Shown: positions 22,530 to 32,926 of the stretch, in pieces | How the letters are laid out: the number at the start of each line of letters is the position of its first letter | Position numbering within the stretch: the first letter of the stretch is position 1 | Assembly: GCA_900208305.1 (NCBI GenBank) | Contig: OAPG01000016.1 | Span: 310,001-374,000, forward strand | DNA: 64,000 bases | DNA from: Melanopsichium pennsylvanicum | Taxonomy: Eukaryota; Basidiomycota; Ustilaginomycetes; Ustilaginales | Direction of reading: 5' to 3' | Program-made: the position numbers and the translations under genes | Notes under the pieces: model-generated | What the model was told of the DNA's origin: nothing | Seen by the model: the letters and a program-made list of their open reading frames with translations, nothing else | Database searches by the model: none

Positions 22530-25500
22530 ATGGCTGTAAGTGTCACACGAGCCCTTTTCATCTGCTTCTGCCACACGGAATCTCCGAATAACAATTGATA
22601 GCTGACTCCGCCCTTCCTTTCTCCTTGTTCGAACCCGTGATATCAACTCTCCAGGACCCAACCGACTCCAAAGTGGCCGAGGTGTACGCTCGAATTCAGA
22701 CACAGCGTAGGATCATGGAAGGCAACCAAGCCCTTCGAGCCGCGACCAGCAATCCGGATGTCATCCGTCAAGCCGAGTCCCAGATCCGCGAAGCCCAACG
22801 AAACATCTCCTACCTCCAAGAGTCTCTCAACAGTCTCAAATCCCGTCGCGCTAGCGGTGGCCCCGGCTTTCGCACAGACAGTCCTACCGGAAGCACCACC
22901 CCTGCAGACAGTCGACAGAGCTTTGCTTCCACAAAAACCAGCGCCGGTAGCTCTATCTCTGGCGCTCGTCCGTATCCAGGCGATAGCAGCTCTTCCTACC
23001 ATGGCGGATCCAACCCTCCCTCGCCTGCCGTCAACCCTCGCAGGTACGATGGCCGCCCTGTGCCTCCTGGTCCCGAAAATGCTCCTGTTGGTGCGCCAGA
23101 CGGCTCTTATGCTCAGTACGCCAATCAAGACCCCTACTCAGATGGCGCAGGGTACCCTCAGGCAGGACCTGAGACGTGGCAACCTGCCATGCATCGAATG
23201 GGCACCAGCGCCCGTCGCAACTACACCAATTTGGACCTGATCAAGGACGATACCCCGCACACCACCGCAAAGATCTCGCGCATGCTCCACCAGCTCGAAT
23301 TCAAACTCCAGATCGAAAAGCAGTACAAGCAGGGCATCGACAAGATGGCCAAGCTCTACCAGGCTGAAGGCGACCGCAAAAGCCGCAACGACGCAGAGAG
23401 CAAGCGCATCGAGTCGCAGAGCAAGATCGTCCTGCTTCAGCAGGCGCTCAAGCGATATAAGCAGCTGCACGTCATGGAGGAGGAAGAGGACAAAGCAAAT
23501 CCCGAATCCGTCGAGAACCGCAAACAGAACTTGCGCAAGCCGCTCTCCGGTACGCTCCAGATCTCGATTCGCAGCGCCCGAGACATCGACCACGCACCCG
23601 TTCCGCGAGGCACGCGCTCCGTCCGCGAGTCCACCGTCGTGATCAAAGTCGAAGATACGCCTCGCGCTCGCACCCATCCCAGCCGCAACGAGCGATGGCA
23701 AGAAGATTTCGAAATTCCCGTCGACAACGCCAATGAGCTCGAGGTGACGGTGTACGACAAGATCGGCAGCGCACACCCTGTACCCGTCGGCATGCTCTGG
23801 ATCCGCATCAGCGACATCGTAGAGGAGCAACGTAAGAAAAAGTTTGGTCAAGTGCCTGATGCTTCCCAGCATGGTCACGGACCCAGCGAGGGTTGGGTGA
23901 CGGCGGACAGTGTTCAACTCCGAGCTGGTGGTGGTCCTTACGCTCCCGGTACTGGTCAAGCTTCAGACGGGGGAGCCTACAACACCCCTGCCGGCGCCCC
24001 TGTCCCCAACGGTCCCAGCGATGGCGTCGAGGCATGGTTTGCCATCGAACCTGCCGGAGCCATTTACCTTCAACTCAACTTCATCAAGCAAAACGTCCGC
24101 AAGCGACCCTACGACGCACGCCTGGGTCGTCAAGGAGCCTTCCGCAAACGCAAGGAGGATATTGCAGAGATCAATGGGCACAAATTTGTCTCTCGCCAAT
24201 TCTACCAGGTTCTCCGCTGCGCCCTCTGCGGCGAGTTCCTGCTTAACGCGGCCGGCAGTCAGTGCGAAGACTGTCGCTACACTTGCCACAAGAAGTGCGC
24301 TCAAAAGGTGGTCACGAAATGCATCAGCAAGAGCAACGCCGAAGCAGACCGCGATGAGGTCAAGCTCAATCATCGCATCCCGCACAGGTTCGAACCCATC
24401 ACGAACCTGTCTGCTAATTGGTGCTGCCACTGTGGATACATTCTGCCGCTGGGTAGGAAGAATGCAAGAAAGTGTTCCGAGTGCGACATTACGTGCCACA
24501 CGGATTGCGCTCATCTGGTACCGGACTTTTGCGGCATGTCGATGGAGATGGCGAATCAGCTGTTGAGCGATATCGAGACGATCAATCGGGTCAAGAGCAG
24601 TGCTCAGACCAAATCCCAGCAATCGATGCCAGTCCAGCATGTGGCGCAACAGCAGCCGTTGCCCCAGCAGGGCGCTTTCGGTCAGAATGGCATTGGTGGT
24701 GGCCCAGGCGCACTGCCAGGCAGAATTCCGCCTCCACAGTTGCCTCCTCTGGCGGGTACTGGAGGATTTGCGAATTTGGATAAGCAGACTCAGCAGATGT
24801 CGCTCAACAACAACAATAACAACAACATCAACAAGCCGGGAATCGTTGAGCCTCAGTATACCTCTAGTCCCAGTCAGCGAATTCAAGCTCTCGATCAACA
24901 GCAGCAGTCGCTCCAGCAGCAGCAGGGACAGAGACCTCCTGGTGCAGGCGCACCTGGCTTTGGTGGTCGTCCCGCACCACCGAGGATTGAAGCTCACCAG
25001 GACATGTCTCGCCCTCCAAGACCTTTGCCTCAACCATCATCGAACACTGGATCATCGATGCAGCAGCAGCAACAACTTCAGCAGCCGTACACCGCTCGCC
25101 CGCAACCGCCGTTAGCTTACTCTTCGCAGCCGCCGCCTTCACAACCTCCCTCGCACCAAATGCAGCAGCAGCAGCAGCAGCAGCAGCAGACGCAATCGGT
25201 ACTCAATGTGGTGCCCAAACCCCAATTCCAACCTGCCCTGCATCAGCAAGTCGCAGCCGCACCCGCGATGGACGCTCGCCCCGCAGGCACGGGTGCTGCG
25301 CTCGTTGGCCAGACTCAATCGCAACCTCCTCGTATGTTGCCTTCGAGCCGGCGCAAAATTGGACTGGATGACTTTAACTTCCTCGCGGTACTTGGTAAAG
25401 GTAATTTTGGTAAAGTGATGCTTGCTGAAGAAAAACGATCTGGAAATCTTTATGCCATCAAGGTTCTCAAGAAGGAATTCATCATTGAGAATGACGAGGT

Positions 25501-26356
25501 GGAATCGACCAAGTCGGAGAAACGAGTTTTCCTCGCAGCGGCACGGGAACGACATCCGTTCCTGTTGGGTTTGCACTCGTGTTTCCAGACCACCACACGG
25601 GTTTACTTTGTGATGGAGTACATTTCGGGTGGAGATTTGATGCTTCACATTCAACGTGAACCGTTTACGCCTCGTAGAGCCAAGTTCTATGCGGCCGAAG
25701 TGTTGTTGGCATTGGAATATTTCCACCGGCAAGGGATTATTTACAGGGATCTCAAGTTAGATAACATCATGTTGACCTTGGATGGGCATATCAAGGTGGC
25801 GGATTACGGGTTGTGTAAGGAGGAGATGTGGTATGGTAATACGACGAGTACTTTTTGTGGTACGCCCGAGTTCATGGCACCGGAGATCTTGTTGGAACAG
25901 AGGTATGGAAGGGCGGTGGATTGGTGGGCATTTGGGATTTTGATTTATGAAATGTTGTTGGGACAGGCGCCTTTTAGGGGTGATGATGAGGATGAGATTT
26001 TTGATGCGATTTTGGAGGACGAACCGCTGTATCCTTTGCATATGCCTGCTGACAGTGTTAGTATTTTGGAAAAGTTATTGACTAGGGATCCGGCCAAGAG
26101 ATTGGGTAGTGGACCGACGGATGCAGAGGAGATTAAAGCACATCCGTTTTTTAGGGACGTGAATTGGGATGATATGTTTAACAAGAGGGTGGCTCCTCCG
26201 TTTTGTCCAACTTTGAAGAATCCTAGTGATACGAGTTGGTTTGATACAGAGTTTACTTCGGAGAAGCCAACGTTGACTCCGGTGCATTCGGTACTTAGTG
26301 CACAGGATCAGGCAGAGTTTCAGTCGTTTAGTTGGACCGCTCCTCATGTCGTCTGA
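22530..26356 (+). CDS. PKC1: protein kinase C (Pkc1), cell-wall-integrity kinase
   Basis: Two exons: 22530-22535 (ATGGCT) and 22655-26356, separated by a 119-nt intron with donor GTAAGT and acceptor CTCCAG; 1235 residues. The join gives MADPTDSKVAEVYARIQ, matching the start of fungal Pkc1. Order: two HR1 repeats (about 1-70 and 165-245), C2-like domain (about 300-430), pseudosubstrate RLGRQGAFRKRK, and two C1 zinc domains from about 511 and 579 with full Cys/His sets. Next is a Gln/Pro-rich linker (about 640-900), then the kinase domain from 909. The kinase has LGKGNFGKV, YAIKVLKKEF, IIYRDLKLDNIML and VADYGLCKEEM (DYG, as usual in fungal Pkc1), TSTFCGTPEFMAPE, and a C-terminal extension with turn and hydrophobic motifs. 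Rho1-GTP activates Pkc1 through the HR1/C1 regions to start the cell-wall MAP-kinase cascade. RHO1 is at 58-59 kb. Confidence 0.97.
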
Positions 26357-26577
26357 ACAAATTCTTTTCGCATTCTCTACTACTACACTTTTTTTTTTGT
26401 TTTTTTTTCTTTTACTTTTTTACTTTTACAGCTTTATAGAAGGTGTTATATTTTCTAATCTCTCCAACCAAACAAAAGAAAACAAACAAGAAAGAAATCA
26501 AAGACCTTTTGCAACTCTTCCACATGCTTGGGTGTCCTGTGTGACCCACGTTGACCAAACTCGGTTTAAAGAAGCGT
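26357..26577. other. PKC1 3' region up to the LINE insertion site
   Basis: T-rich stretches at about 26391-26425 probably belong to the PKC1 3' untranslated region. The LINE inserted 222 bp after the PKC1 stop codon. Confidence 0.4.
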
Positions 26578-26587
26578 AGCGGAAAAC

Positions 26588-26592
<5 letters not shown>
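26578..26592. repeat. target-site duplication of the LINE, left copy
   Basis: AGCGGAAAACATGAT, repeated exactly at 28779-28793. It abuts the 27-nt T-run, which is the poly(A) tail of the minus-strand element; one T is shared. Confidence 0.93.
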
Positions 26593-26622
<30 letters not shown>

Positions 26623-28778
26623 ATTCATAAAGCCGACCCAGGCCTAAGGCCTATGCAGCTGGACACGTGGGGCTAGGTACAGGTTCCGTACGAGAAAGGG
26701 GAGAGAAAAAGGGGGTGCGATCGGAGGACAATATGATCGGAGAAACGAGGAGTGTGAGGAGAAGTGAGGAGGTGGTGGGTGTAGCTGGTCGCATTGCGTC
26801 GTAGTGGGAGGGAAGAGTGCTGCGATTTGCCATGTAAGCCGGCAAGGTCAAAGTTCAGCCCTGTAGAGGGGGAACCGGAGCTGCGCCAACCGCAAGGCAA
26901 GCGGTATGGCCTTGCGGTCATTCAGGAGATGTCGGAGAGATTGTGCGCAGCGAGAGCCTAGGGCCGCTTTGACGGAGGCGCGAGCGGTGGAGTACCGGGG
27001 GCAGATGATCATGATGTGTAGAACCGTCTCTGGGACACCGCATGTCTCACATAGGGGGTTGTCCACGTTGGGTACCTTACGCCAGAAGAGGTATGGGCGG
27101 AGGCCGATGTGCTGCGTGCGAAGCTGGACCAAGAGGGAGGTCTGGGCTCGCGTAAGGGTGGCATGAAGCTTTTCTGTAGCCAGCGGTAAGACGGTGTTGA
27201 TGGCGCGGTGCTTACGGTTGCCCTTCCGCTCCCACAACAGCTGCCACTGGACAAGTGTGTCTGTGAGGGTGCGGCGGAAGAGGGACGCGGGGTTGGGTCC
27301 TCGTTCGCGGGGCTGGTCCAGCAAAGTGCCTGCTTTGGCCATCAGGTCTGCTTCTTCATTGCCCGGGATGCCAACGTGGCCCGGGATCCAGTGTATTGTG
27401 GTGCAAAATTGAGCTGCTCTCAGCTGGTCTTGTAGATGTCTAATGTGTGGCTCCGTTGCCCTTTGTGAGCCTACTGCAAGGACTGCTGCTCTGGAGTCAG
27501 ACCAGATTTGGAGAGCGCCAGTGATGCCAAGAGAGGTTGCCATGTTGACTGCCTGAACAATTGCGCTGATCTCGGCTGCAAATACAGTCTTGTCATCATC
27601 CAGGCGGTGGCACGAGGAAGAAAGGGTTGCAAGTAATGCGTCTTTGACCACCACACCAGCTCCCACTTTCCCGTCTAGCTTGGAACCGTCCGTAAAGATG
27701 TGGTGGCTTGGCGAGCTGGTGGTAGAGATCCACTCGTAGCAGCCCAGCGCTTCTTCCTTCGAGGCAGCTACTTGAATGCAGGGGGGTTGCTTCCAAGGAG
27801 GGGGAGGGGGTAGACGACGGATCAACCCGGCTGTGCTATACTCCGGGAAGTCTAAAAGGAGAGAGTTGATGGGTCCCAGCGTGCGTGTTGGAGGGACTCG
27901 CTGGGCCCGTTCCAGGAGCGCAGTTGCAGGGTGTGAGGCAGGGAGCATGAGGAGTCTGAGTAGGGCCCAAGCCCGGACCAAGTGGAGTTGCAGAGGGACG
28001 GGGAGCAGAGACGCCTCAAAGTCCAGTGCGGCGTTGCTGGTGGTGCGGAATGCGCCTGTTATATGCATTGCCGCCATCCTCTGAATCTTCTGGTATCCCG
28101 TGCCGACTGTGCTGCTGGTTGACACCCTTCCTGTGACAAAGACCGGGGCTGCATAATCAAGGATTGGCACAACACCCCCAAGGTAAATGAGACGGAGTGC
28201 ATGGTAGCCAAAGCCCCAAGTCCGCTTGCCCCATTGCATGAGAGCCTGGAGGGCCCGAGTGGCCTTGGCCATAGTGCTGTTAACATGTCGTTCCCACCGC
28301 CCGTTGGACTGGAAGACCACTCCGAGGATCTTCGCCTGTGGCTGAGCGGTTGCTCGAAGATCCCCGACCGGGATATCTGGGGCCGCTGTGTGTGCATTGC
28401 TCAAGTAGAGCACTTGAGTCTTGGCGGCGTCAAACTTGGCGCCATGGGCCGTAGCCCATGTGGCGGCGGCTTGCCCTGCCTCGCGGAGTCGGGACTGGAG
28501 GGTGGCGTTGTCCGGTGCACTAACTGCCAAGTTCCAATCGTCAACCCAGCCTATAGACAAAGATTGGCCTCTCCTACCAGGCAAGATGCTCACCAAAGCA
28601 GCTGAGTAGAAGAGCCATAGTAGCTGCGACACCGGCGAGCCCTGGGGGAGGCCAACCGGGACCTGGAGCGGATCAGAAAGGGTGCCCCCTATGGACAGCC
28701 GAGTTGTACGGCCAGTCATAAAGGAGGTGGCCCACTTAGTGACCTGTGGTGGGATGCCGGCCTCTCTTAGGTCGCGTG
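26593..28778 (-). mobile_element. 5'-truncated non-LTR retrotransposon (LINE)
   Basis: A 2.19-kb insertion on the minus strand. The 3' end is a 27-nt poly(A) (T-run 26592-26618), and the 5' end stops abruptly inside the reverse transcriptase domain. Identical 15-bp duplications flank it. It has no terminal repeats. These are the marks of target-primed reverse transcription with 5' truncation. The coding part has no frameshift or internal stop and the duplication is perfect, so the insertion is young. About 255 bp separate the stop codon from the tail. It sits between PKC1 and the F-BAR/RhoGAP gene and breaks no gene. Confidence 0.96.
26848..28778 (-). CDS. LINE ORF2 fragment: reverse transcriptase C-terminal part plus RNase H
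   Basis: About 643 codons within the element, lacking the endonuclease and the N-terminal reverse transcriptase blocks. Reverse transcriptase: VGLPQGSPVSQLLW and GWVDDW, the catalytic double-Asp motif of LINEs in place of YADD. RNase H: FTDGSKLDGKVGAG (D), FAAEISAI (E), IWSDSRAAVL (D) and HVGIPGNEEADLMAK, so the active-site acidic residues are all present. Near the end, CETCGVPETVLHIMIICPRY is the Cys/His zinc-knuckle-like motif common in fungal LINEs. The frame runs by chance into flanking DNA up to 28833. Not autonomous, because its 5' half is missing. Confidence 0.93.
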
Positions 28779-28793
28779 AGCGGAAAACATGAT
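28779..28793. repeat. target-site duplication of the LINE, right copy
   Basis: AGCGGAAAACATGAT, identical to 26578-26592, at the truncated 5' end of the element. Confidence 0.93.
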
Positions 28794-29164
28794 GGAGCCT
28801 AACTAACACAAAAAAAAAAACACACACACACACAAAAAATCCTTATCTTCTCGAACTCAAAACTTTGAATTTCGTTTTGCCCAAAAAAAAAAAGGGCTAT
28901 GTTTTGCCGGTACAAGAAACAAAAGATGACAACGACAGAAGGAGTCAACCGAGGCGAACCATTGCTCATTCGTCATCGTCATCATTGGCCAGTAAAGCGT
29001 CGGAACTTTCCATGGTTCGACTGAAACTGCGTCTTTTGTCATCCTCTCTGCTTTCACGGCCATCACACAAAATAAAAGAAATGCATAGTTCGTTCCAACT
29101 CCATCAGCAAACTCGTTCTCCAACTAAAAAAGAAAGAAGATAAGGTTTTGGCGGGAAAACGTAC
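28794..29164. other. 3' region of the F-BAR/RhoGAP gene
   Basis: A- and CA-rich tract at 28805-28840. On the minus strand a consensus donor GTGAGT (at 29168) overlaps the stop codon of the neighbouring gene, and a strong acceptor TTTTTTAG ends at 29124. Splicing here would give an alternative C-terminus ending at 29063. Confidence 0.4.
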
Positions 29165-32100
29165 TCACTTGCTACCACTTTCATTCTCATCCCTCCTGTC
29201 TTCACTACTACTACCTCCACCGCCGCTGCTAGCTACCGAACTCGAACTATAGTGTCCACTCATCCCAGCAGACCTAGCTCCGGCAGGTCGAGGTCCTCGG
29301 ACTCCACCCAAACTCACTCTTTTACTTGGCCCGCCTGCACCGCTGCTTGAGTTCGAACCAAGATTCCCAGAATTGAATTGCCTGCTCAGCCTAGCCACAT
29401 TCGAAAGCGGCTTGTCGTCGCTCTTGCCTTGAACCTCTGACTCTTGTTGCTGTTGTTGCTGCATTTGTGCATCTGCGGTCGCAGCCGCTTCGGCCTCGGC
29501 TTTGGCCTCGGCTATATCCGAGGCGACCGAGACCGTTTCAGCTTCTTGCGAGGTTGATTGGGACGACAGCAAACGGTCGTGGAGCGGGGTCGGAGCCGAG
29601 ATGTTGTCTCGTCGCTTGGCGGATTCGATGTTGGGATCCGTCGAGGTGATGATGGAAACGGGTAGTGCGGGCTGGACCTTTTCGCTGTGCTCGCTGGGAA
29701 CGCTAGGGACTGATGGGGTAGTATGTTGTTCCACCTTGGAGCGTTCGCGCTCGTCCATCTGCTCCATCAATATCTTCGCCCCCTGCTGAAGATCACTTCC
29801 AATCGAGGAGCGGGAAATACGTTGGTCCACAGGCTTGGTCCTCTTTCGAATCGGCATCGGACGCTGTCCATTCGTCCATCCGGCCTTGCTTGGGCTTGTA
29901 GATACCGCCGATGCCGCCTCCTTCTTCTTCTTTTCGACCAATTCTGGGAAGATCTCGTTGTAGTGCGAGAGAAGGTCAACGGTAACCAGTGTGCCGATCT
30001 GCGAGGTGACGGTGTACTGTGATTCGCGTCTGGGTCGGAGAAGCGCCCGGCCAAGGGCGAGGCCAAGCTTGTTCGCATAGACGGTGTCAGGTTCTTTGCC
30101 CTTGGTTGAAGCGGTGAGGTTGCGGAGATGGGAGAAGACGGCATCGAGACAGGCGAGATGGATGCGTGGGAGTTTGTAGAGGACCACTCGGAGATCTTCC
30201 AGCACGCCGGCACGGATCTTTTCCTTTATCTCTTCGGAGATTTCGGGTCTTTTTGCGAGTGTAGCGGCTTGGGCAGAAGCTGTGCTTTGACCTTCTTTAG
30301 TGCTGGGCTGAGTCGGTGTAGTTGCAGCCAGTGCCTCGTGCTCCTGACCAGCCGCAGCGCGATAAATGGAATCAATCTGATCCCACAAATCCTCCGTGAT
30401 GAGGCTGTGTTCCAGTTCAAGCATCCACAGCTTGACACAAGCTGCGAGAATGGGAGCGTCGTAGCTGTCGAGCAATTTGTCTGGAATCGGATTGCCGTCA
30501 GCGGCGTCGGCTTTGCCTGGACCGTAGATCAGATCGGCGGAAGACGGGTTGAGGTGGGCAATCAGGGCATCACGCAATCGGTGTGTGATGGAAAGAGGTA
30601 CTTCAAGGATCCAAACTTTGCGCTTTTCTTGGTCAATGACCGCGGCATCAGGTTCAGCGGACTGCGAGGCTTCGTCAGTTGTCTCAATAGGTCCGATAAG
30701 TGCCTTGGCGAGCACGGCCCATCGCTCGTGATCGGCATACGCACGGTCAAGAGCGCTCAATAGAGCAACAACGACGGGGGGCAAAGTGGCAAGCTGCGAG
30801 CTGCTCGCCACTTTGTCTACGGTTCCTGAATGCTGGTGTTCCAGTCGTTCCAAATACTCGAGACGCTCTACGAACGACAAATCGAGCCCGAATCCACCGT
30901 TCTTGATGAGCCATCCATTGGCGACATCTTGAGGACCCGCATTGCGGCCCAGTGAGATCTCGTCATGATAGTACGGTTGAAAGCGCTCGATCGCAGGATG
31001 GAAGGGCCCTGTTCTAGCCTGGCGGATGAGAGCCCGCAGCTCGAGCGAGGGATCGAGTCCCTCTTGCATCTTGAAGCTGCGAGTCGAGGATTGATGGAGG
31101 ATTGGGATTTGAGTGTGAAGGGCTTGGTTGAAAGATGCGAGCACGGATTGAACCGCTCGGATGCGGTCCGCCTCCCAGCGCTGAGTGAGGCCGTAGTGCT
31201 CAAAAAGCACCTCCTCGACGTGACAGCGTGTTCGGTCGAGATTGCGGACCGCCTCCTCATACAATTTCTCTGCGTTGTCAGCGTCGCGTCGGAGTCGGGC
31301 GTGGCGAGGCTCGGCGGAGACAACACCACCAACGGCTGCTTTGAGCGGGGCGGGCATCTTTTGGACAGCAGAACTGACAAGGGCGGAGATGGTGCCGGAC
31401 CGCTTCAGACTGGAACCGTTGTTGAGGGATACCTGGTCCATAGCTTCACCTTCAGTCTCGGTGGGGAGTGGAGGAAGCTTTACGCCGGCAAACTCGGACT
31501 TGGACGCGGGTATAGAGTGCGTAGCTGATGTGGCGCGCTGAGTAAAGCCAAACTGCTTTCGGATGGTCTCACGACGCTTGACCTTGTCGGGATCCGCTTC
31601 GTCCTCCTGCGGGGAGCCATACGTCTCTGAGCTGTCCGCCGAGACGCTCCTTCTCTGCAGCACGGATCCAGCAGGCGGCTTGAGCATACTTTCGGATGCA
31701 ATGAGATGGGCGGGCGAAGCAGCGTCGGTCTCATCAATAGGGGCAAACCTTGCATCGTCCTCGGCCTCATCCGCAGCTCTGCATTTGTTCTCGTAGTTGT
31801 GTTTGAGCTTGTCCACCTCTGCTTTCTGACGTTCGAAGCGAGCGAGAGTGGCATCGACATGCTCCCAGCTCTGCGTGATGCGATCTCGGTGATCGGCGGC
31901 CCACTTGCCAAAGGGTTCGAGGATGGATTTTTCGAGATGACGTGCAACTTTGCCATGTGCGTTGGCGTGGGTGGTGTTGGTCTCAGCTTGGATCATACGG
32001 AAAGCACGGGAAGTTGCTGAAGTGTTGGCGGCAAAGCCGCGAGACGCCGACGAGCTTGCATCGATGACTTCGCTGAGAATGCCTGCTGCTTGCTTGAAGA

Positions 32101-32329
32101 GTGGAGCGGCAAAGGAAGGTGGAGTGTGTGGTGTGGCGAGTGCCTCAGCATGGCTGTATTCAAGTTCGGCACGATGCGCTACAAAGGTGAGAATGGACTG
32201 GTTCTCGTCGAGTCCAGCTTGAAGCTTGGCGTACAGACTGTGTGCGCCTGGGCGATAGGAAGGGTATGACCAAAACGAGTTTTGGAATGAGGGCGGATAC
32301 ACCACTGTCAATGACGAGGGTGTGCTCAT
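29165..32329 (-). CDS. F-BAR and RhoGAP domain protein (Rgd2-like)
   Basis: A 1054-residue single-exon protein. The N-terminus (about 10-190, resuming at about 340-440) is an F-BAR domain (SFWSYPSYRPGAHSLYAKLQ, FERQKAEVDKLKHNYENKC), interrupted by a Ser-rich insert. A DEP-like segment follows (NGWLIKNGGFGLDLSF, about 490). A RhoGAP-like domain lies at about 560-800, with APILAACVKLWMLELEHSLI, LPRIHLACLDAVFSHLRNL and ANKLGLALGRALLRPR. The usual arginine-finger motif is not evident; the matching position reads VWILEVPLS. The C-terminal 220 residues are low-complexity and basic. F-BAR RhoGAPs bind curved membrane and regulate Rho GTPases in polarity and septation. Whether this one is an active GAP is open. 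Divergent from RIO1. Confidence 0.82.
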   Translation of the reverse strand: MSTPSSLTVVYPPSFQNSFWSYPSYRPGAHSLYAKLQAGLDENQSILTFVAHRAELEYSHAEALATPHTPPSFAAPLFKQAAGILSEVIDASSSASRGFAANTSATSRAFRMIQAETNTTHANAHGKVARHLEKSILEPFGKWAADHRDRITQSWEHVDATLARFERQKAEVDKLKHNYENKCRAADEAEDDARFAPIDETDAASPAHLIASESMLKPPAGSVLQRRSVSADSSETYGSPQEDEADPDKVKRRETIRKQFGFTQRATSATHSIPASKSEFAGVKLPPLPTETEGEAMDQVSLNNGSSLKRSGTISALVSSAVQKMPAPLKAAVGGVVSAEPRHARLRRDADNAEKLYEEAVRNLDRTRCHVEEVLFEHYGLTQRWEADRIRAVQSVLASFNQALHTQIPILHQSSTRSFKMQEGLDPSLELRALIRQARTGPFHPAIERFQPYYHDEISLGRNAGPQDVANGWLIKNGGFGLDLSFVERLEYLERLEHQHSGTVDKVASSSQLATLPPVVVALLSALDRAYADHERWAVLAKALIGPIETTDEASQSAEPDAAVIDQEKRKVWILEVPLSITHRLRDALIAHLNPSSADLIYGPGKADAADGNPIPDKLLDSYDAPILAACVKLWMLELEHSLITEDLWDQIDSIYRAAAGQEHEALAATTPTQPSTKEGQSTASAQAATLAKRPEISEEIKEKIRAGVLEDLRVVLYKLPRIHLACLDAVFSHLRNLTASTKGKEPDTVYANKLGLALGRALLRPRRESQYTVTSQIGTLVTVDLLSHYNEIFPELVEKKKKEAASAVSTSPSKAGWTNGQRPMPIRKRTKPVDQRISRSSIGSDLQQGAKILMEQMDERERSKVEQHTTPSVPSVPSEHSEKVQPALPVSIITSTDPNIESAKRRDNISAPTPLHDRLLSSQSTSQEAETVSVASDIAEAKAEAEAAATADAQMQQQQQQESEVQGKSDDKPLSNVARLSRQFNSGNLGSNSSSGAGGPSKRVSLGGVRGPRPAGARSAGMSGHYSSSSVASSGGGGSSSEDRRDENESGSK

Positions 32330-32926
32330 CGCAGCTGAAGTCGGCTTAGCCGATTGAGTGAGTCAGAGTCGCAAAGGTTGCGGTGAGGCGCAAGGACTTG
32401 CTTGCTCTATGCGTCAAAGTCGTGTCGGGTAGTTCCGTTAGTGTGGTAGAAGAGAAGAGATTGGTCTCGAAAACGTGATGATTGTAGTGTCATTAGAAGA
32501 GGGACTAGAGTACGTGTGAATGTGGTCAAGAAGGGATAGAGGATAGACGACAGCAATTGAACAAACTTTGACTTACTGAACACTGCCGGTACTATTGTAT
32601 CACTGCGTGGACCAGCAAAGCCTGCGGTTGAGCTGTGTTTCGGTGCTGTATGCAGACTCGACACGCATGCAAAGAGCTGCGCCGACTCCTTTCTCATTTC
32701 ACGCAGCCTTGTGGCACTTCACACTTTCTAAATTTGGTAGCTTCTCAACGAAAGTGTTGCTCTTTTCTCTCTTTTGCTCCTGGTTTGGGCGGCGGAGCCC
32801 AGAGGAAACACGCATTGGGTCCCACGCCTCTTCTTGATGTGTGAGAGCAACACGAGGTGCCCGTGCGAGAACGGCGCATTTAAAATTTGTTAGAGGACAA
32901 GAAACCCACATTCTGTTACTGCAAAA
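32330..32926. other. divergent promoter region between the RhoGAP gene and RIO1
   Basis: About 600 bp shared by two divergent genes. TTTAAAATTT at about 32879-32888 is TATA-like, some 40 bp before the first RIO1 ATG. No gene recognised. Confidence 0.45.

Noticed and set aside
28779..28833. ATG and first codons of the LINE reading frame at 28833
   Set aside because: They lie outside the element, beyond its target-site duplication; the frame is open there by chance.
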